DNA of 11,933 bases from Flavobacteriaceae bacterium. Its GTDB lineage: Bacteria > Bacteroidota > Bacteroidia > Flavobacteriales > Flavobacteriaceae. Of this stretch, positions 1 through 6,996 are shown piece by piece. A program made the position numbers and the translations under genes. Location of the stretch: NCBI GenBank assembly GCA_030590765.1, contig JAUVCP010000021.1, positions 1 to 11,933 on the forward strand, given 5' to 3'. How positions within the stretch are numbered: position 1 is the stretch's first letter; every line of letters begins with the position of its first letter. The notes beneath the pieces were generated by a model. The model saw nothing but the letters and a program-made list of their open reading frames with translations. It did no database searches and was not told the DNA's origin.

Positions 1-1141
1 AGGTATGCCCTAATATACTTGAGATTAACGGAAGAGACACCTCTTTTTTTAAAAGGTTTGTGGCAAGACTGTGCCGTAGGGCATGAGGGCCGTGCCTTCT
101 TTCATCATATTTGATGCCAGAAAGGTTCACATATTTTTTCACGACCATATAAGAGAGGTTTTTGTTTATTGCATCATACGGAGGTACATGGCGAAGAAAA
201 ATGGTCGACAGGTTGGACTGCGGGCGTCCATATTTCAAATAGTCAATGATAGCATTGCCAACTTCCGGAAAAAGAGGGAGTTCGATCAGCTCTTTAGTTT
301 TTTGTTGCTTCAACATTATCAATTCTTGCCCCCAATCTATGTTGGCGAATTCTAGGTTGGCAACATCCGAGCTCCTTAATCCGAGTATTGTGATAAGAAG
401 TATCATCGCATAATTCCGCTTGCCAATAGGGTTTGACCTATCGATACAATCGATGAGACTGCTTACTTCTTTAGGGGAGTAATACGAAGGAAGCCTGGGC
501 TGTCTGACATAATTATCCTTGGGAATTATTTTGGAATAATCGATCAGAACTACCTGATTGTCGTACAGGTATTTCAGGAACTGGTTCGATTTCAAAATTA
601 TCAGGTGCCTTGTAACAACAGAGTACTCCCTAAGATATTTTACAAGGTTGACAATTGAGGTTTGGTCAAGTTGTTCCAACGAGGCTATTCCGCAACTGTC
701 CAAATAATCCAAGAAAACAGATAAATATAAATGATAACTTTGTACTGTACTTGTGGCTAGACCAGAGGCCGTCTTTGATTGGATAATATAGTCTGACATT
801 ATTTTTCCTATCTGCCCATTAAGCTCTCTTGGAGCCTGTTTCTTTTTCCTCTTTCTGAACGTACCGGTCTCGGCAAAATCGGATAGCACCGAAATAGCCC
901 TTATTTGATTTCGCTGCTTTCTCGATAATGACCCGACCTCGATATTACCATTTATCTTGGTAAGGTATCGTACCCCGACACCGGAACTAAACTGTTCCAC
1001 TCCATTAATCTTCATGTAACCCCCTAGACGAGACCATTCCCTTGAATAAGAATCAATACTTTGAGTTCCATAGGACAAGCTTTTGAGATACGCCACCGCT
1101 TTATCTGTAAGTTCTTTAAATGTTTGAAAATCATTGATCAT
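1..1141 (-). CDS. Tyrosine recombinase/integrase, C-terminus cut by window edge
   Basis: The reverse strand from ATG at 1141-1139 stays open for 380 codons to the left edge. The product is a site-specific DNA strand-exchange enzyme of the phage-integrase family, acting on DNA as a synaptic tetramer. Residues about 10-205 form the helical N-terminal and core-binding part. The catalytic core starts near 218 (LPSYYSPKEV). Catalytic residues seen are Arg256 in ILGLRSSDV, a lysine around 281-283 in KQQKTKE, His353 and Arg356 in HALRH, and His379 in ILGHT. The nucleophilic tyrosine should lie about ten residues further, outside the window, so only some 20-30 residues are missing. The in-frame sequence upstream of the ATG has no stop until about 1214, but no better start is visible. 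The size of about 400 residues and the two-part N-terminal region resemble recombinases found singly or in tandem sets in Bacteroidota. The family call is firm; the element type is not. Confidence 0.9.
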   Translation of the reverse strand, partial: MINDFQTFKELTDKAVAYLKSLSYGTQSIDSYSREWSRLGGYMKINGVEQFSSGVGVRYLTKINGNIEVGSLSRKQRNQIRAISVLSDFAETGTFRKRKKKQAPRELNGQIGKIMSDYIIQSKTASGLATSTVQSYHLYLSVFLDYLDSCGIASLEQLDQTSIVNLVKYLREYSVVTRHLIILKSNQFLKYLYDNQVVLIDYSKIIPKDNYVRQPRLPSYYSPKEVSSLIDCIDRSNPIGKRNYAMILLITILGLRSSDVANLEFANIDWGQELIMLKQQKTKELIELPLFPEVGNAIIDYLKYGRPQSNLSTIFLRHVPPYDAINKNLSYMVVKKYVNLSGIKYDERRHGPHALRHSLATNLLKKEVSLPLISSILGHT

Positions 1142-1147
1142 AACTAT

Positions 1148-1192
1148 TTCACTTTTAATGATATGGGCAATATTGCCTGTATCAAAAGTGAA
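1148..1192. repeat. Imperfect palindrome just upstream of the recombinase start
   Basis: The outer arms TTCACTTTT (1148-1156) and AAAAGTGAA (1184-1192) are perfect complements. Inner parts GATA/TATC and GGCAAT/ATTGCC also pair, with a 3-base insertion (AAT) in the left arm and two mismatches. The centre of symmetry is at 1171/1172. It starts 6 bases before the recombinase ATG, so it could be an operator, a recombinase binding site, or a hairpin in the leader. An inverted partial copy of TCAAAAGT recurs at about 1235-1242. Confidence 0.7.
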
Positions 1193-1196
1193 GATT

Positions 1197-1275
1197 ATTA
1201 TGCAAACACATTATGTAAACTAAGGATTGTGATACTTTTGAAGTTAAGGTGTTATGAAAAGAATGTTTGCATAAT
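1197..1275. repeat. Inverted and direct repeats, candidate recombinase binding sites at the element end
   Basis: A perfect 12-base inverted pair is present: ATTATGCAAACA at 1197-1208 and TGTTTGCATAAT at 1264-1275, separated by 55 bases. A near copy of the left arm, ATTATGTAAAC, follows in direct orientation at 1210-1220, and a weaker one, GTTATGAAAAG, sits at 1251-1261. Clustered inverted and direct short repeats beside a tyrosine recombinase gene are typical of core- and arm-type binding sites or element ends. The repeats are seen; the function is inferred. Confidence 0.6.
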
Positions 1276-1291
1276 CTTTTTGTTTCCATAA

Positions 1292-1540
1292 ACTGAACAT
1301 GGTATACTCATGCTATCAAGTGTATTGAATAGTAATAGAGCAATTAAAATGAGTGTTCACATAATTGAAACTTTTGTTCAGTTACGTAAACTTGCAAAAA
1401 ATTATGATGAGATCTTTAGCAAAATACATCAAATGAATTCCAAATATCAAGATCAATTTGGTGAAATTTATGAAATACTACAAAAAATATTAGAACAGCC
1501 AAAGGAACAACCAAGGAAAAAAATTGGTTTTAAGAATTAA
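1292..1540 (+). pseudogene. ORF6N-domain protein, 3' remnant (5' half missing)
   Basis: From 1292 the frame reads TEHGILMLSSVLNS, the end of the conserved ORF6N domain, and continues with the usual amphipathic helical tail (IIETFVQLRKLAKNYDEI) and a short basic C-terminus (RKKIGF). Full members begin with about 90 further residues carrying the DNA-binding ORF6N domain, and none of that precedes here: an in-frame TAA (1289-1291) and unrelated sequence come first. The ATG at 1310 lies inside the domain and would leave a 76-residue piece without the DNA-binding part. ORF6N proteins are related to phage antirepressor and KilA-N-type proteins and are common in Bacteroidota genomes. The likely cause of the break is the recombinase element on the left. 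A short expressed protein cannot be ruled out. Confidence 0.8.
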
Positions 1541-1547
1541 AATTCAA

Positions 1548-1555
1548 TAACTTTG
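1548..1555 (+). promoter_or_regulatory. Possible -7 box (TAACTTTG) for yjbQ
   Basis: TAACTTTG matches the Bacteroidota -7 consensus TAnnTTTG exactly. A TTGG at 1524-1527 sits at suitable distance for a weak -33 element. The box ends 3 bases before the ATG at 1559, so a transcript from it would have almost no leader. Such a match arises by chance about once per 1-2 kb per strand in DNA this AT-rich, hence the low confidence. Confidence 0.3.
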
Positions 1556-1558
1556 GAT

Positions 1559-1981
1559 ATGAATTTCTACCAATCACAAATAAAACTAAACCCCTTTTCC
1601 AGAGGTTTTCACCTAATAACGGACAAAGTTTTAAACAGTATTCCCGAAATAAAAAACATCAAAATTGGCATACTTCAGATTTTCATCAAACATACTTCAG
1701 CCAGTTTAACCATCAACGAAAATGCCGATCCAACGGTAAGAAGTGATTTTGAAAGTCATTTTAACAAAATGGTTCCTGAAAATATGCCATATTACAAACA
1801 TGACTATGAAGGAGATGATGATATGCCTGCTCACTTAAAAACATCCATTCTTGGATCTTCCGTTCAAATTCCAATTACTAACGGAACTTTAAATGTAGGC
1901 ATATGGCAGGGAATCTATCTTTGTGAACATAGAGATTATGGAGGCTCACGTTCACTAGTAATTACAGCATTTGGAGAATAA
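1559..1981 (+). CDS. yjbQ: YjbQ family (UPF0047) protein
   Basis: The 140-residue product matches the YjbQ/UPF0047 family over its whole length (about 135-140 residues usual). It carries the family's conserved blocks HTSASLTINENADP (45-58), AHLKTSILGSS (91-101) and GIWQGIYLCEHRDYGGSR (114-131). The family is a small trimeric cytosolic beta-fold; E. coli YjbQ has weak thiamine phosphate synthase activity and its real role is unsettled. I prefer the ATG at 1559 over the in-frame TTG two codons earlier, because MNFYQSQI is the usual beginning. The gene looks intact, although it lies between an ORF6N remnant (18 bases upstream) and a transposase remnant (15 bases downstream, opposite strand). The family call is firm; the reaction is not established by sequence. 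Confidence 0.92.
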   Translation: MNFYQSQIKLNPFSRGFHLITDKVLNSIPEIKNIKIGILQIFIKHTSASLTINENADPTVRSDFESHFNKMVPENMPYYKHDYEGDDDMPAHLKTSILGSSVQIPITNGTLNVGIWQGIYLCEHRDYGGSRSLVITAFGE

Positions 1982-1996
1982 AAATCATCATTAACT

Positions 1997-2467
1997 TTAT
2001 GTAGAGATTAACCTTGCATCTACTTTAGCCTGCCCTTTTACAATTTTTACTTGATGCTTACTTAGCTGTATATCAACTGTTTCAATAATATTTTTATAAG
2101 CTTTTTGATCTGTCAATTCTCTTTTAAAACGACTTAAAGTACTGTGCCCTGGAATGTCATCCTCAATTTTCAAATTACAAAATTTCATTGCCGAAAGGCT
2201 ATCATTTACCATAGCTTCCGTTTGTGCATCTGAAATATCATACCAAATAGAAATCAAATGCATCTTAAATAAAAGTAATGGAGAGTATGCTTTTGCACCT
2301 CTTTCTTTTAACCCAATTTTATAAACTTTTTTTAAAGCCTTATCAATTTCAGTCCAATTAATGATCTCTTTAACATGGTTAAAAAAATGATTCTTCTGAC
2401 TGTGTTTTTCTACGTAAGCAGAAACAAAACTTCGTTGAGGATCATTTGCATTTTTGTAACTTTTCAT
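1997..2467 (-). pseudogene. IS5-class transposase, N-terminal remnant
   Basis: The 156-residue frame has the N-terminal helical domain (DUF772 type) of IS5-group DDE transposases: a region around 60-82 (KAYSPLLLFKMHLISIWYDI), then DSLSAMKFCNL and the conserved IPGHSTLSRFKREL near 104-118. It ends VDARLIST, that is, just after the first catalytic aspartate, and a TAA follows. Complete enzymes of this group are about 300 residues or more and need two further acidic residues, all absent. Only 15 bases separate the stop from the yjbQ stop, so the rest of the insertion sequence, including that terminal repeat, is gone and cannot be recovered by a frameshift. Start ATG is at 2467-2465. The product should be inactive. 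Confidence 0.85.
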
Positions 2468-2482
2468 AGCTCTAAGTTACAA
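2454..2482 (-). repeat. 9-bp inverted repeat enclosing the transposase start codon
   Basis: TTGTAACTT (2454-2462) and AAGTTACAA (2474-2482) are perfect complements around an 11-base loop. The loop holds the transposase start codon (2465-2467). In RNA from the transposase strand this could form a hairpin presenting or limiting access to the start. A second small inverted repeat (TGTTGT/ACAACA, 2485-2504) follows directly upstream. The repeats are seen; a regulatory role is inferred. Confidence 0.55.
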
Positions 2483-2586
2483 TATGTTGTTCTCTTCTAC
2501 AACAATCTAGATCATAAAAATACTGATGCTTATTTGTAACCTTTTGAAAATTAATTTTTACATTAGTGGTCTTCAATAAAATAAAT

Positions 2587-5500
2587 ATGCAAAATACTTT
2601 TTTTAATATTTGCCTGGGACTTATCATTCTATTAAATACCTCAATTAATCTACAAGCACAAAAGAAAAAAAAATCTAAAAAACAATCTACTGAAGTTGTT
2701 TATAGTGAAGAACTTTATAAAGGACTTACCTATAGATTGATTGGACCTTTTAGAGGAGGTAGATCAGCTGCTGTTACCGGAGTTCCGGGAGAACCAAATC
2801 TTTTTTATTTTGGTTCAACAGGTGGAGGGATCTGGAAAACAATTGATGGCGGAAGGCAGTGGACTAATCTATCTGATGGTTTTTTTGGTGGAAGTATAGG
2901 GTCCATTGCTGTTTCTAAAAGTGATAAAAATGTAATTTATGTGGGTGGAGGTGAAAAAACTGTCCATGGTAATGTTTCTTCAGGTTACGGTATTTGGAAA
3001 AGTGAAAACGCAGGAAAAACATGGGTATCTTCTGGTTTAAATAAATCAAGACATGTTTCAAGAATTGCAATTCATCCAACAAATCATAATATTGTTTATG
3101 CTGCTGTTTTAGGAAATATTTACAAACCAAGCGGTGATAGGGGGATTTATAAAACTGTTGATGGTGGGAAAACCTGGAAAAAAACTCTCTTTGCAAATGA
3201 ACAGTCCGGATCTGTTGATCTTACTCTTGACCCAAATAATCCAAGAATATTATTTGCATCAACATGGAGAATCCAAAGAACACCATATAGTTTGAGTAGC
3301 GGTGGTAAGGGATCTGCTTTATGGAAAAGTACCGATAGTGGCGAAACCTGGAAAGAGATCTCCAAAAATAAAGGTTTTCCAAAAGATACTCTGGGAATTA
3401 TCGGGGTAACCGTTTCACCTGTTAATTCACAAAGAGTTTGGGCTATGGTGGAGAATAAGAAAAAAGGTGGATTGTATCGCAGTGATGATGGAGGTGAAAA
3501 ATGGATAAAAATAAATGATGAAAGAAAATTAAGACAAAGAGCCTGGTACTATACTAGAATATATGCAGATACTGAAGATGAAAATACGGTTTATGTACTA
3601 AACGTAAGATATCATAAGTCATCTGATGGTGGTAAAACTTTTAAAACCTATAATGCACCTCATGGTGATCATCATGACCTTTGGATCTCCCCCGAAAATT
3701 CTAATCGAATGATTATTGGTGATGATGGTGGAGCACAAATTACATATGATGGAGGCGAAACCTGGTCTACTTACCACAATCAACCCACTTCACAATTTTA
3801 CAGAGTTACGACGGATAATCATTTTCCTTTTCGGATTTATGCTGCTCAGCAAGATAATTCAGCAATAAGAATTCAACACAGAAGTGATGGAGGCGATATT
3901 AGTGAAAATGACTGGGAATCTACAGCCGGTGGAGAATCGGCTCATATTGCTGTCGATCCCAAAAATGATGATATTGTTTATGGTGGAAGTTATGGCGGCT
4001 TTTTAACAAGGTATAATCATAAAAATGGATCTGTTAGGGCTGTAAATGTTTGGCCGGATAATCCGATGGGACATGGTGCAGAAGGAATGAAATACCGATT
4101 TCAATGGAATTTTCCAATTCTATTTAGTAAACACAATCCAAATAAATTATATGCTTTTTCCAATCATGTACATATTACCGAAAATAAAGGTCAAAGCTGG
4201 AAATTGTTAAGTAAAGATCTCACCAGAAATGATCCGTCAAAATTGGTTTCCAGTGGTGGACCGATTACTCAGGATAATACTGGTGTTGAATATTACTGTA
4301 CCATTTTTGCCGCCAGTGAGAGCCCGGTCAAAGAGGGATTATTATGGGTAGGAAGTGATGATGGCTTGGTACATATTACAAAAAATGGAGGGAATACCTG
4401 GGAAAATGTCACTCCGAAAGGCTTACCCGAATGGAGCATGATAAACAGTATAGAACCTTCTCATTTTAAAGAAGGCACCTGCTATATTGCAGCAACAAGA
4501 TATAAATTAGGTGATTTTGAACCCTATTTGTATATGACAACCGATTATGGTAAAACCTGGAAAAAAATAATTAATGGAATTGACAAGGAACATTTTACAA
4601 GAGTGATCAGAGAAGATCCGAAAAGAAAAGGATTGTTATATACTGGAACTGAAACCGGTATGTACATTTCATTTAATGATGGTAACTCCTGGCAAAAATT
4701 TCAATTGAATTTACCTATTGTACCTATTACAGATCTTACCATAAAGGAGAATAACTTGATCGTTGCCACCCAAGGCAGAAGCTTATGGATGATTGATGAT
4801 CTGACAGTTTTACATCAATTAAATACAAATCTCAAAAACAAAAATATCATACTTTTTACTCCAAAAGATTCCTACCGAACAAAAGGTTATGGTGGAAAAA
4901 AATCCAACAGTGCAGGAACAAATTTGGAAAATGGTGTGATCACTTATTTTAATATCAAGAATTATGATAAAGAGAAAGACAGTGTAACTCTTACATTTCT
5001 TACAATAAAAGGAGATACTTTGGCAAGTTTTAACAACATGTCAAAAGAATCAAAGAAAAAACTTAAAGTAGAAAAAGAAGCAAATAAATTTGTTTGGAAT
5101 ACCCGAACAGAAGGTGCAGAAAAACTGAAAGGAATGATCCTATGGTGGGCAAGTCTGAGTGGTGCAAAAGTTGTTCCGGGTAATTACAAAGTAAGTTTGA
5201 ATGTGAACGATGAAATTGAAACAACAAATTTTAAAATTTTAGCAGATCCTAGAACTGAAGTGACCGTGTTGGATATGCAAAAACAATACGATTTTGTTAC
5301 AGAAATAAACAAAACTATTGATAAAGCCCATAAATCAATCAAAAATATTAAAAAGATCAACGATCAATTAGATGCTTTTATCAAACAATACAAGAATGAT
5401 GAAAACGTAAAAGATCTGGTTAAAAAAGCAGAAGATCTAAAAAAATCATTTTCTGAAGTGGAAAAAATCCTTTACCAAACACAAAACAGAAGCGGACAGG

Positions 5501-5727
5501 ATCCTCTGAATTTCCCAATCAGACTAACCAATAAACTGGCACATTTAAACAGTTTGGTTACCATGGGTGATTATCCACCAACAGATCAGGATATAGCTGT
5601 AAAAAATGAATTAACAACGGAGATAAATGCTCAGTTAAGTGAGTTTGATAAATTGGTTTCAAAGGAAATAAAAGAGTTTAATCAGGATTTTAATAATAAA
5701 AACTTAAATTATTTACTGGTAGAATAA
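2587..5727 (+). CDS. Exported Asp-box (BNR/sortilin-like) beta-propeller protein
   Basis: Starting from the ATG at 2587 gives 1046 residues. The GTG at 2566 would add seven residues before the signal peptide and is less likely. Residues 1-25 look like a Sec signal peptide (hydrophobic ICLGLIILL, then LQA-Q), followed by a lysine-rich stretch. Eleven Asp-box motifs (S/T-x-D-x-G-x-x-W type) start near 84, 138, 189, 247, 298, 344, 385, 530, 597, 650 and 694, for example KTIDGGRQW and KTVDGGKTW, so residues about 45-740 should form one or more VPS10/sortilin-like propellers. A small beta domain (about 750-890) and a helical tail (about 890-1046, partly coiled-coil-like) follow. Members of this large Bacteroidota family are often labelled glycosyl hydrolase from the BNR repeats alone; no sialidase active site is evident. 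No T9SS sorting domain is seen at the C-terminus. The substrate is unknown. TAA and TGA stops are in tandem. Confidence 0.88.
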   Translation: MQNTFFNICLGLIILLNTSINLQAQKKKKSKKQSTEVVYSEELYKGLTYRLIGPFRGGRSAAVTGVPGEPNLFYFGSTGGGIWKTIDGGRQWTNLSDGFFGGSIGSIAVSKSDKNVIYVGGGEKTVHGNVSSGYGIWKSENAGKTWVSSGLNKSRHVSRIAIHPTNHNIVYAAVLGNIYKPSGDRGIYKTVDGGKTWKKTLFANEQSGSVDLTLDPNNPRILFASTWRIQRTPYSLSSGGKGSALWKSTDSGETWKEISKNKGFPKDTLGIIGVTVSPVNSQRVWAMVENKKKGGLYRSDDGGEKWIKINDERKLRQRAWYYTRIYADTEDENTVYVLNVRYHKSSDGGKTFKTYNAPHGDHHDLWISPENSNRMIIGDDGGAQITYDGGETWSTYHNQPTSQFYRVTTDNHFPFRIYAAQQDNSAIRIQHRSDGGDISENDWESTAGGESAHIAVDPKNDDIVYGGSYGGFLTRYNHKNGSVRAVNVWPDNPMGHGAEGMKYRFQWNFPILFSKHNPNKLYAFSNHVHITENKGQSWKLLSKDLTRNDPSKLVSSGGPITQDNTGVEYYCTIFAASESPVKEGLLWVGSDDGLVHITKNGGNTWENVTPKGLPEWSMINSIEPSHFKEGTCYIAATRYKLGDFEPYLYMTTDYGKTWKKIINGIDKEHFTRVIREDPKRKGLLYTGTETGMYISFNDGNSWQKFQLNLPIVPITDLTIKENNLIVATQGRSLWMIDDLTVLHQLNTNLKNKNIILFTPKDSYRTKGYGGKKSNSAGTNLENGVITYFNIKNYDKEKDSVTLTFLTIKGDTLASFNNMSKESKKKLKVEKEANKFVWNTRTEGAEKLKGMILWWASLSGAKVVPGNYKVSLNVNDEIETTNFKILADPRTEVTVLDMQKQYDFVTEINKTIDKAHKSIKNIKKINDQLDAFIKQYKNDENVKDLVKKAEDLKKSFSEVEKILYQTQNRSGQDPLNFPIRLTNKLAHLNSLVTMGDYPPTDQDIAVKNELTTEINAQLSEFDKLVSKEIKEFNQDFNNKNLNYLLVE

Positions 5728-5765
5728 TGATCCTAATAGAATTTTGACTCCAATGCTTAAGACTT

Positions 5766-5783
5766 GAAATTACTGGTAATTTC
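5766..5783 (+). terminator. Weak hairpin after the Asp-box gene, possible terminator
   Basis: GAAATTAC (5766-5773) and GTAATTTC (5776-5783) are perfect complements, giving a stem of about seven pairs with a CTGG loop, 38 bases after the stop at 5727. The stem is AT-rich and only a short T-rich stretch follows, so an intrinsic terminator role is possible but not strong. Confidence 0.3.
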
Positions 5784-5966
5784 TTCGTAAATCTTTGTTT
5801 GAGATCTTTACTATTCTTTACACGATAACTAATATGCTACTAAGCAATATGGTAATATAGTTACCTATTTGATCACATATTTGACAAAAACCTTAAACGA
5901 AATCTATTGAAATAATTAAATTCCTAATTTCAGTATTCAGATCGGCAACATACCATCAAAATAAAT

Positions 5967-5974
5967 TACTTTTG
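5967..5974 (+). promoter_or_regulatory. Possible -7 box (TACTTTTG) for mnmH-selD
   Basis: TACTTTTG matches TAnnTTTG exactly and ends 5 bases before the mnmH ATG, so transcription would begin at or next to the start codon. No clear TTTG -33 element is visible at the expected distance. The same octamer occurs at 1233-1240, where its role is unclear. Confidence 0.4.
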
Positions 5975-5979
5975 CATTC

Positions 5980-6996
5980 ATGATTTCTGAAATAAAAATA
6001 GAGAAGGTATTTTCATATTATTTACCCATTATTGATGTGCGATCTCCAGGTGAATTCAATCATGGGCATATTCCCGAAGCAATAAATATCCCTTTATTTT
6101 CAAATGATGAAAGAGCACATGTTGGTACCGTTTATAAGCAAAACTCTAAGGAGGCTGCTATTGAAATAGGTTATACTTACGTGAAACCAAAATTGAAAAG
6201 TTTTATTTCAGACGCATTGAAGGTTGCTCCCAATAAAAAGGTTATCGTTCACTGCTGGAGAGGCGGAATGCGTAGTCAATCATTTGCAAAGCATTTGGCT
6301 GAAAATGAATTTCATGATGTAATGGTTATTAACGGAGGGTATAAAGCTTATAGAAATCTGGTTTTAAACGATCTCGAAAAACCCTTAAATCTTAAAGTAT
6401 TAGGTGGTTATACCGGGAGTGGTAAAACTCAAATTTTAAAGCAACTTAAAAAAATAGGGCATCAGGTAATTGATCTGGAAGGTCTTGCAAATCATAAAGG
6501 ATCTGCTTTTGGCGGAATAGGTCAAAAAGAACAACCCACTGTAGAGCAATTTGAAAATAATTTACATTCCGTTTGGCGTAAACTTGACTTAAATAAACCT
6601 ATTTGGGTAGAGGATGAAAGTCACAATATTGGAAAAGTAAAAATTCCCATGCAATTCTTTAACCAAATTAGAAATTCCAAATTGTATTTTATCGAGATTC
6701 CTAAAAGTGAACGGGCAAAATTTCTGGTCACTGAATACGCTAAAAGAAATACTGAAATGCTTAAAGAATCCATTCTTCGAATTTCAAAACGTCTCGGTGA
6801 CTTGAATGCTAAAAAATCTATTCAATTACTCGATGAGGAAAAATTTTATGAGGTAGCATTGATCTCTCTTCATTATTATGACAAGTTCTATTTAAAAGGA
6901 ATGAAAAAACGAAATAATGAAGTGGTTCAAATTAAATTTTCATCAACTGATCATTTAAAAAATGCACTGGAAATTGAAAAAATGGCAATCATATGA
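5980..6996 (+). CDS. mnmH: tRNA 2-selenouridine synthase
   Basis: MnmH (also SelU or YbbB) replaces the sulfur of 2-thiouridine at wobble position 34 of Lys, Glu and Gln tRNAs by selenium, using selenophosphate; known family work places a geranylated intermediate on the path. The 338-residue protein has an N-terminal rhodanese domain (about 1-128: [18 protein letters not shown] at 17-34, active-site loop HCWRGGMRS with Cys92) and a C-terminal P-loop domain (GGYTGSGKT, 142-150; VEDESHNIG near 210-218). This two-domain order is diagnostic, and the length is slightly short of the E. coli enzyme. All expected key residues are present. The stop overlaps the selD start by four bases (ATGA), implying translational coupling with the gene that makes its substrate. 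Confidence is high. Confidence 0.96.
   Translation: MISEIKIEKVFSYYLPIIDVRSPGEFNHGHIPEAINIPLFSNDERAHVGTVYKQNSKEAAIEIGYTYVKPKLKSFISDALKVAPNKKVIVHCWRGGMRSQSFAKHLAENEFHDVMVINGGYKAYRNLVLNDLEKPLNLKVLGGYTGSGKTQILKQLKKIGHQVIDLEGLANHKGSAFGGIGQKEQPTVEQFENNLHSVWRKLDLNKPIWVEDESHNIGKVKIPMQFFNQIRNSKLYFIEIPKSERAKFLVTEYAKRNTEMLKESILRISKRLGDLNAKKSIQLLDEEKFYEVALISLHYYDKFYLKGMKKRNNEVVQIKFSSTDHLKNALEIEKMAII

Larger units (their letters stand above)
1..1291 (-). mobile_element. End of an integrated element carrying a tyrosine recombinase (continues past left edge)
   Basis: The block contains a tyrosine recombinase gene reading leftward, its upstream repeat cluster and then an abrupt join to the 3' half of an ORF6N-domain gene. 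The recombinase part has a G+C content near 40% by eye, while the genes to the right are clearly lower, which fits acquisition by transfer. The inner end is placed between 1276, just after the last inverted-repeat arm, and 1291, the last base of an in-frame TAA that precedes recognisable ORF6N coding. The other end, cargo and class of element are outside the window. It could be a simple recombinase element of the trio type or a larger island. The extent is inferred; the recombinase and the broken neighbour are seen. Confidence 0.6.
5728..5979. other. Intergenic region before the selenium operon
   Basis: This 252-base AT-rich gap has no credible gene. It holds a compact inverted repeat at 5766-5783, a short one (GGTAA-TATAG-TTACC, 5851-5865), a direct repeat TATTTGA at 5866-5872 and 5878-5884 (12-base period), and a -7-like box next to the mnmH start. 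The short repeats could be operator sites but are small enough to be chance. Confidence 0.5.

Noticed and set aside
83..355. Plus-strand open frame of 90 codons
   Set aside because: It lies antisense within the tyrosine recombinase gene, whose catalytic motifs are clear on the other strand; no family features are seen.
1233..1240. Second TACTTTTG match, pointing from the element end toward the ORF6N remnant and yjbQ
   Set aside because: It could be an outward promoter, but there is no -33 element at suitable distance and the motif is frequent by chance, so I did not list it as a promoter.
1061..1291. Plus-strand open frame of 76 codons across the recombinase start and the repeat region
   Set aside because: It overlaps the recombinase start in antisense, runs through the palindromes and shows no recognisable protein features.
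2915..3365. Two minus-strand open frames inside the Asp-box gene
   Set aside because: They are antisense shadows of repeated coding with odd, low-complexity composition.
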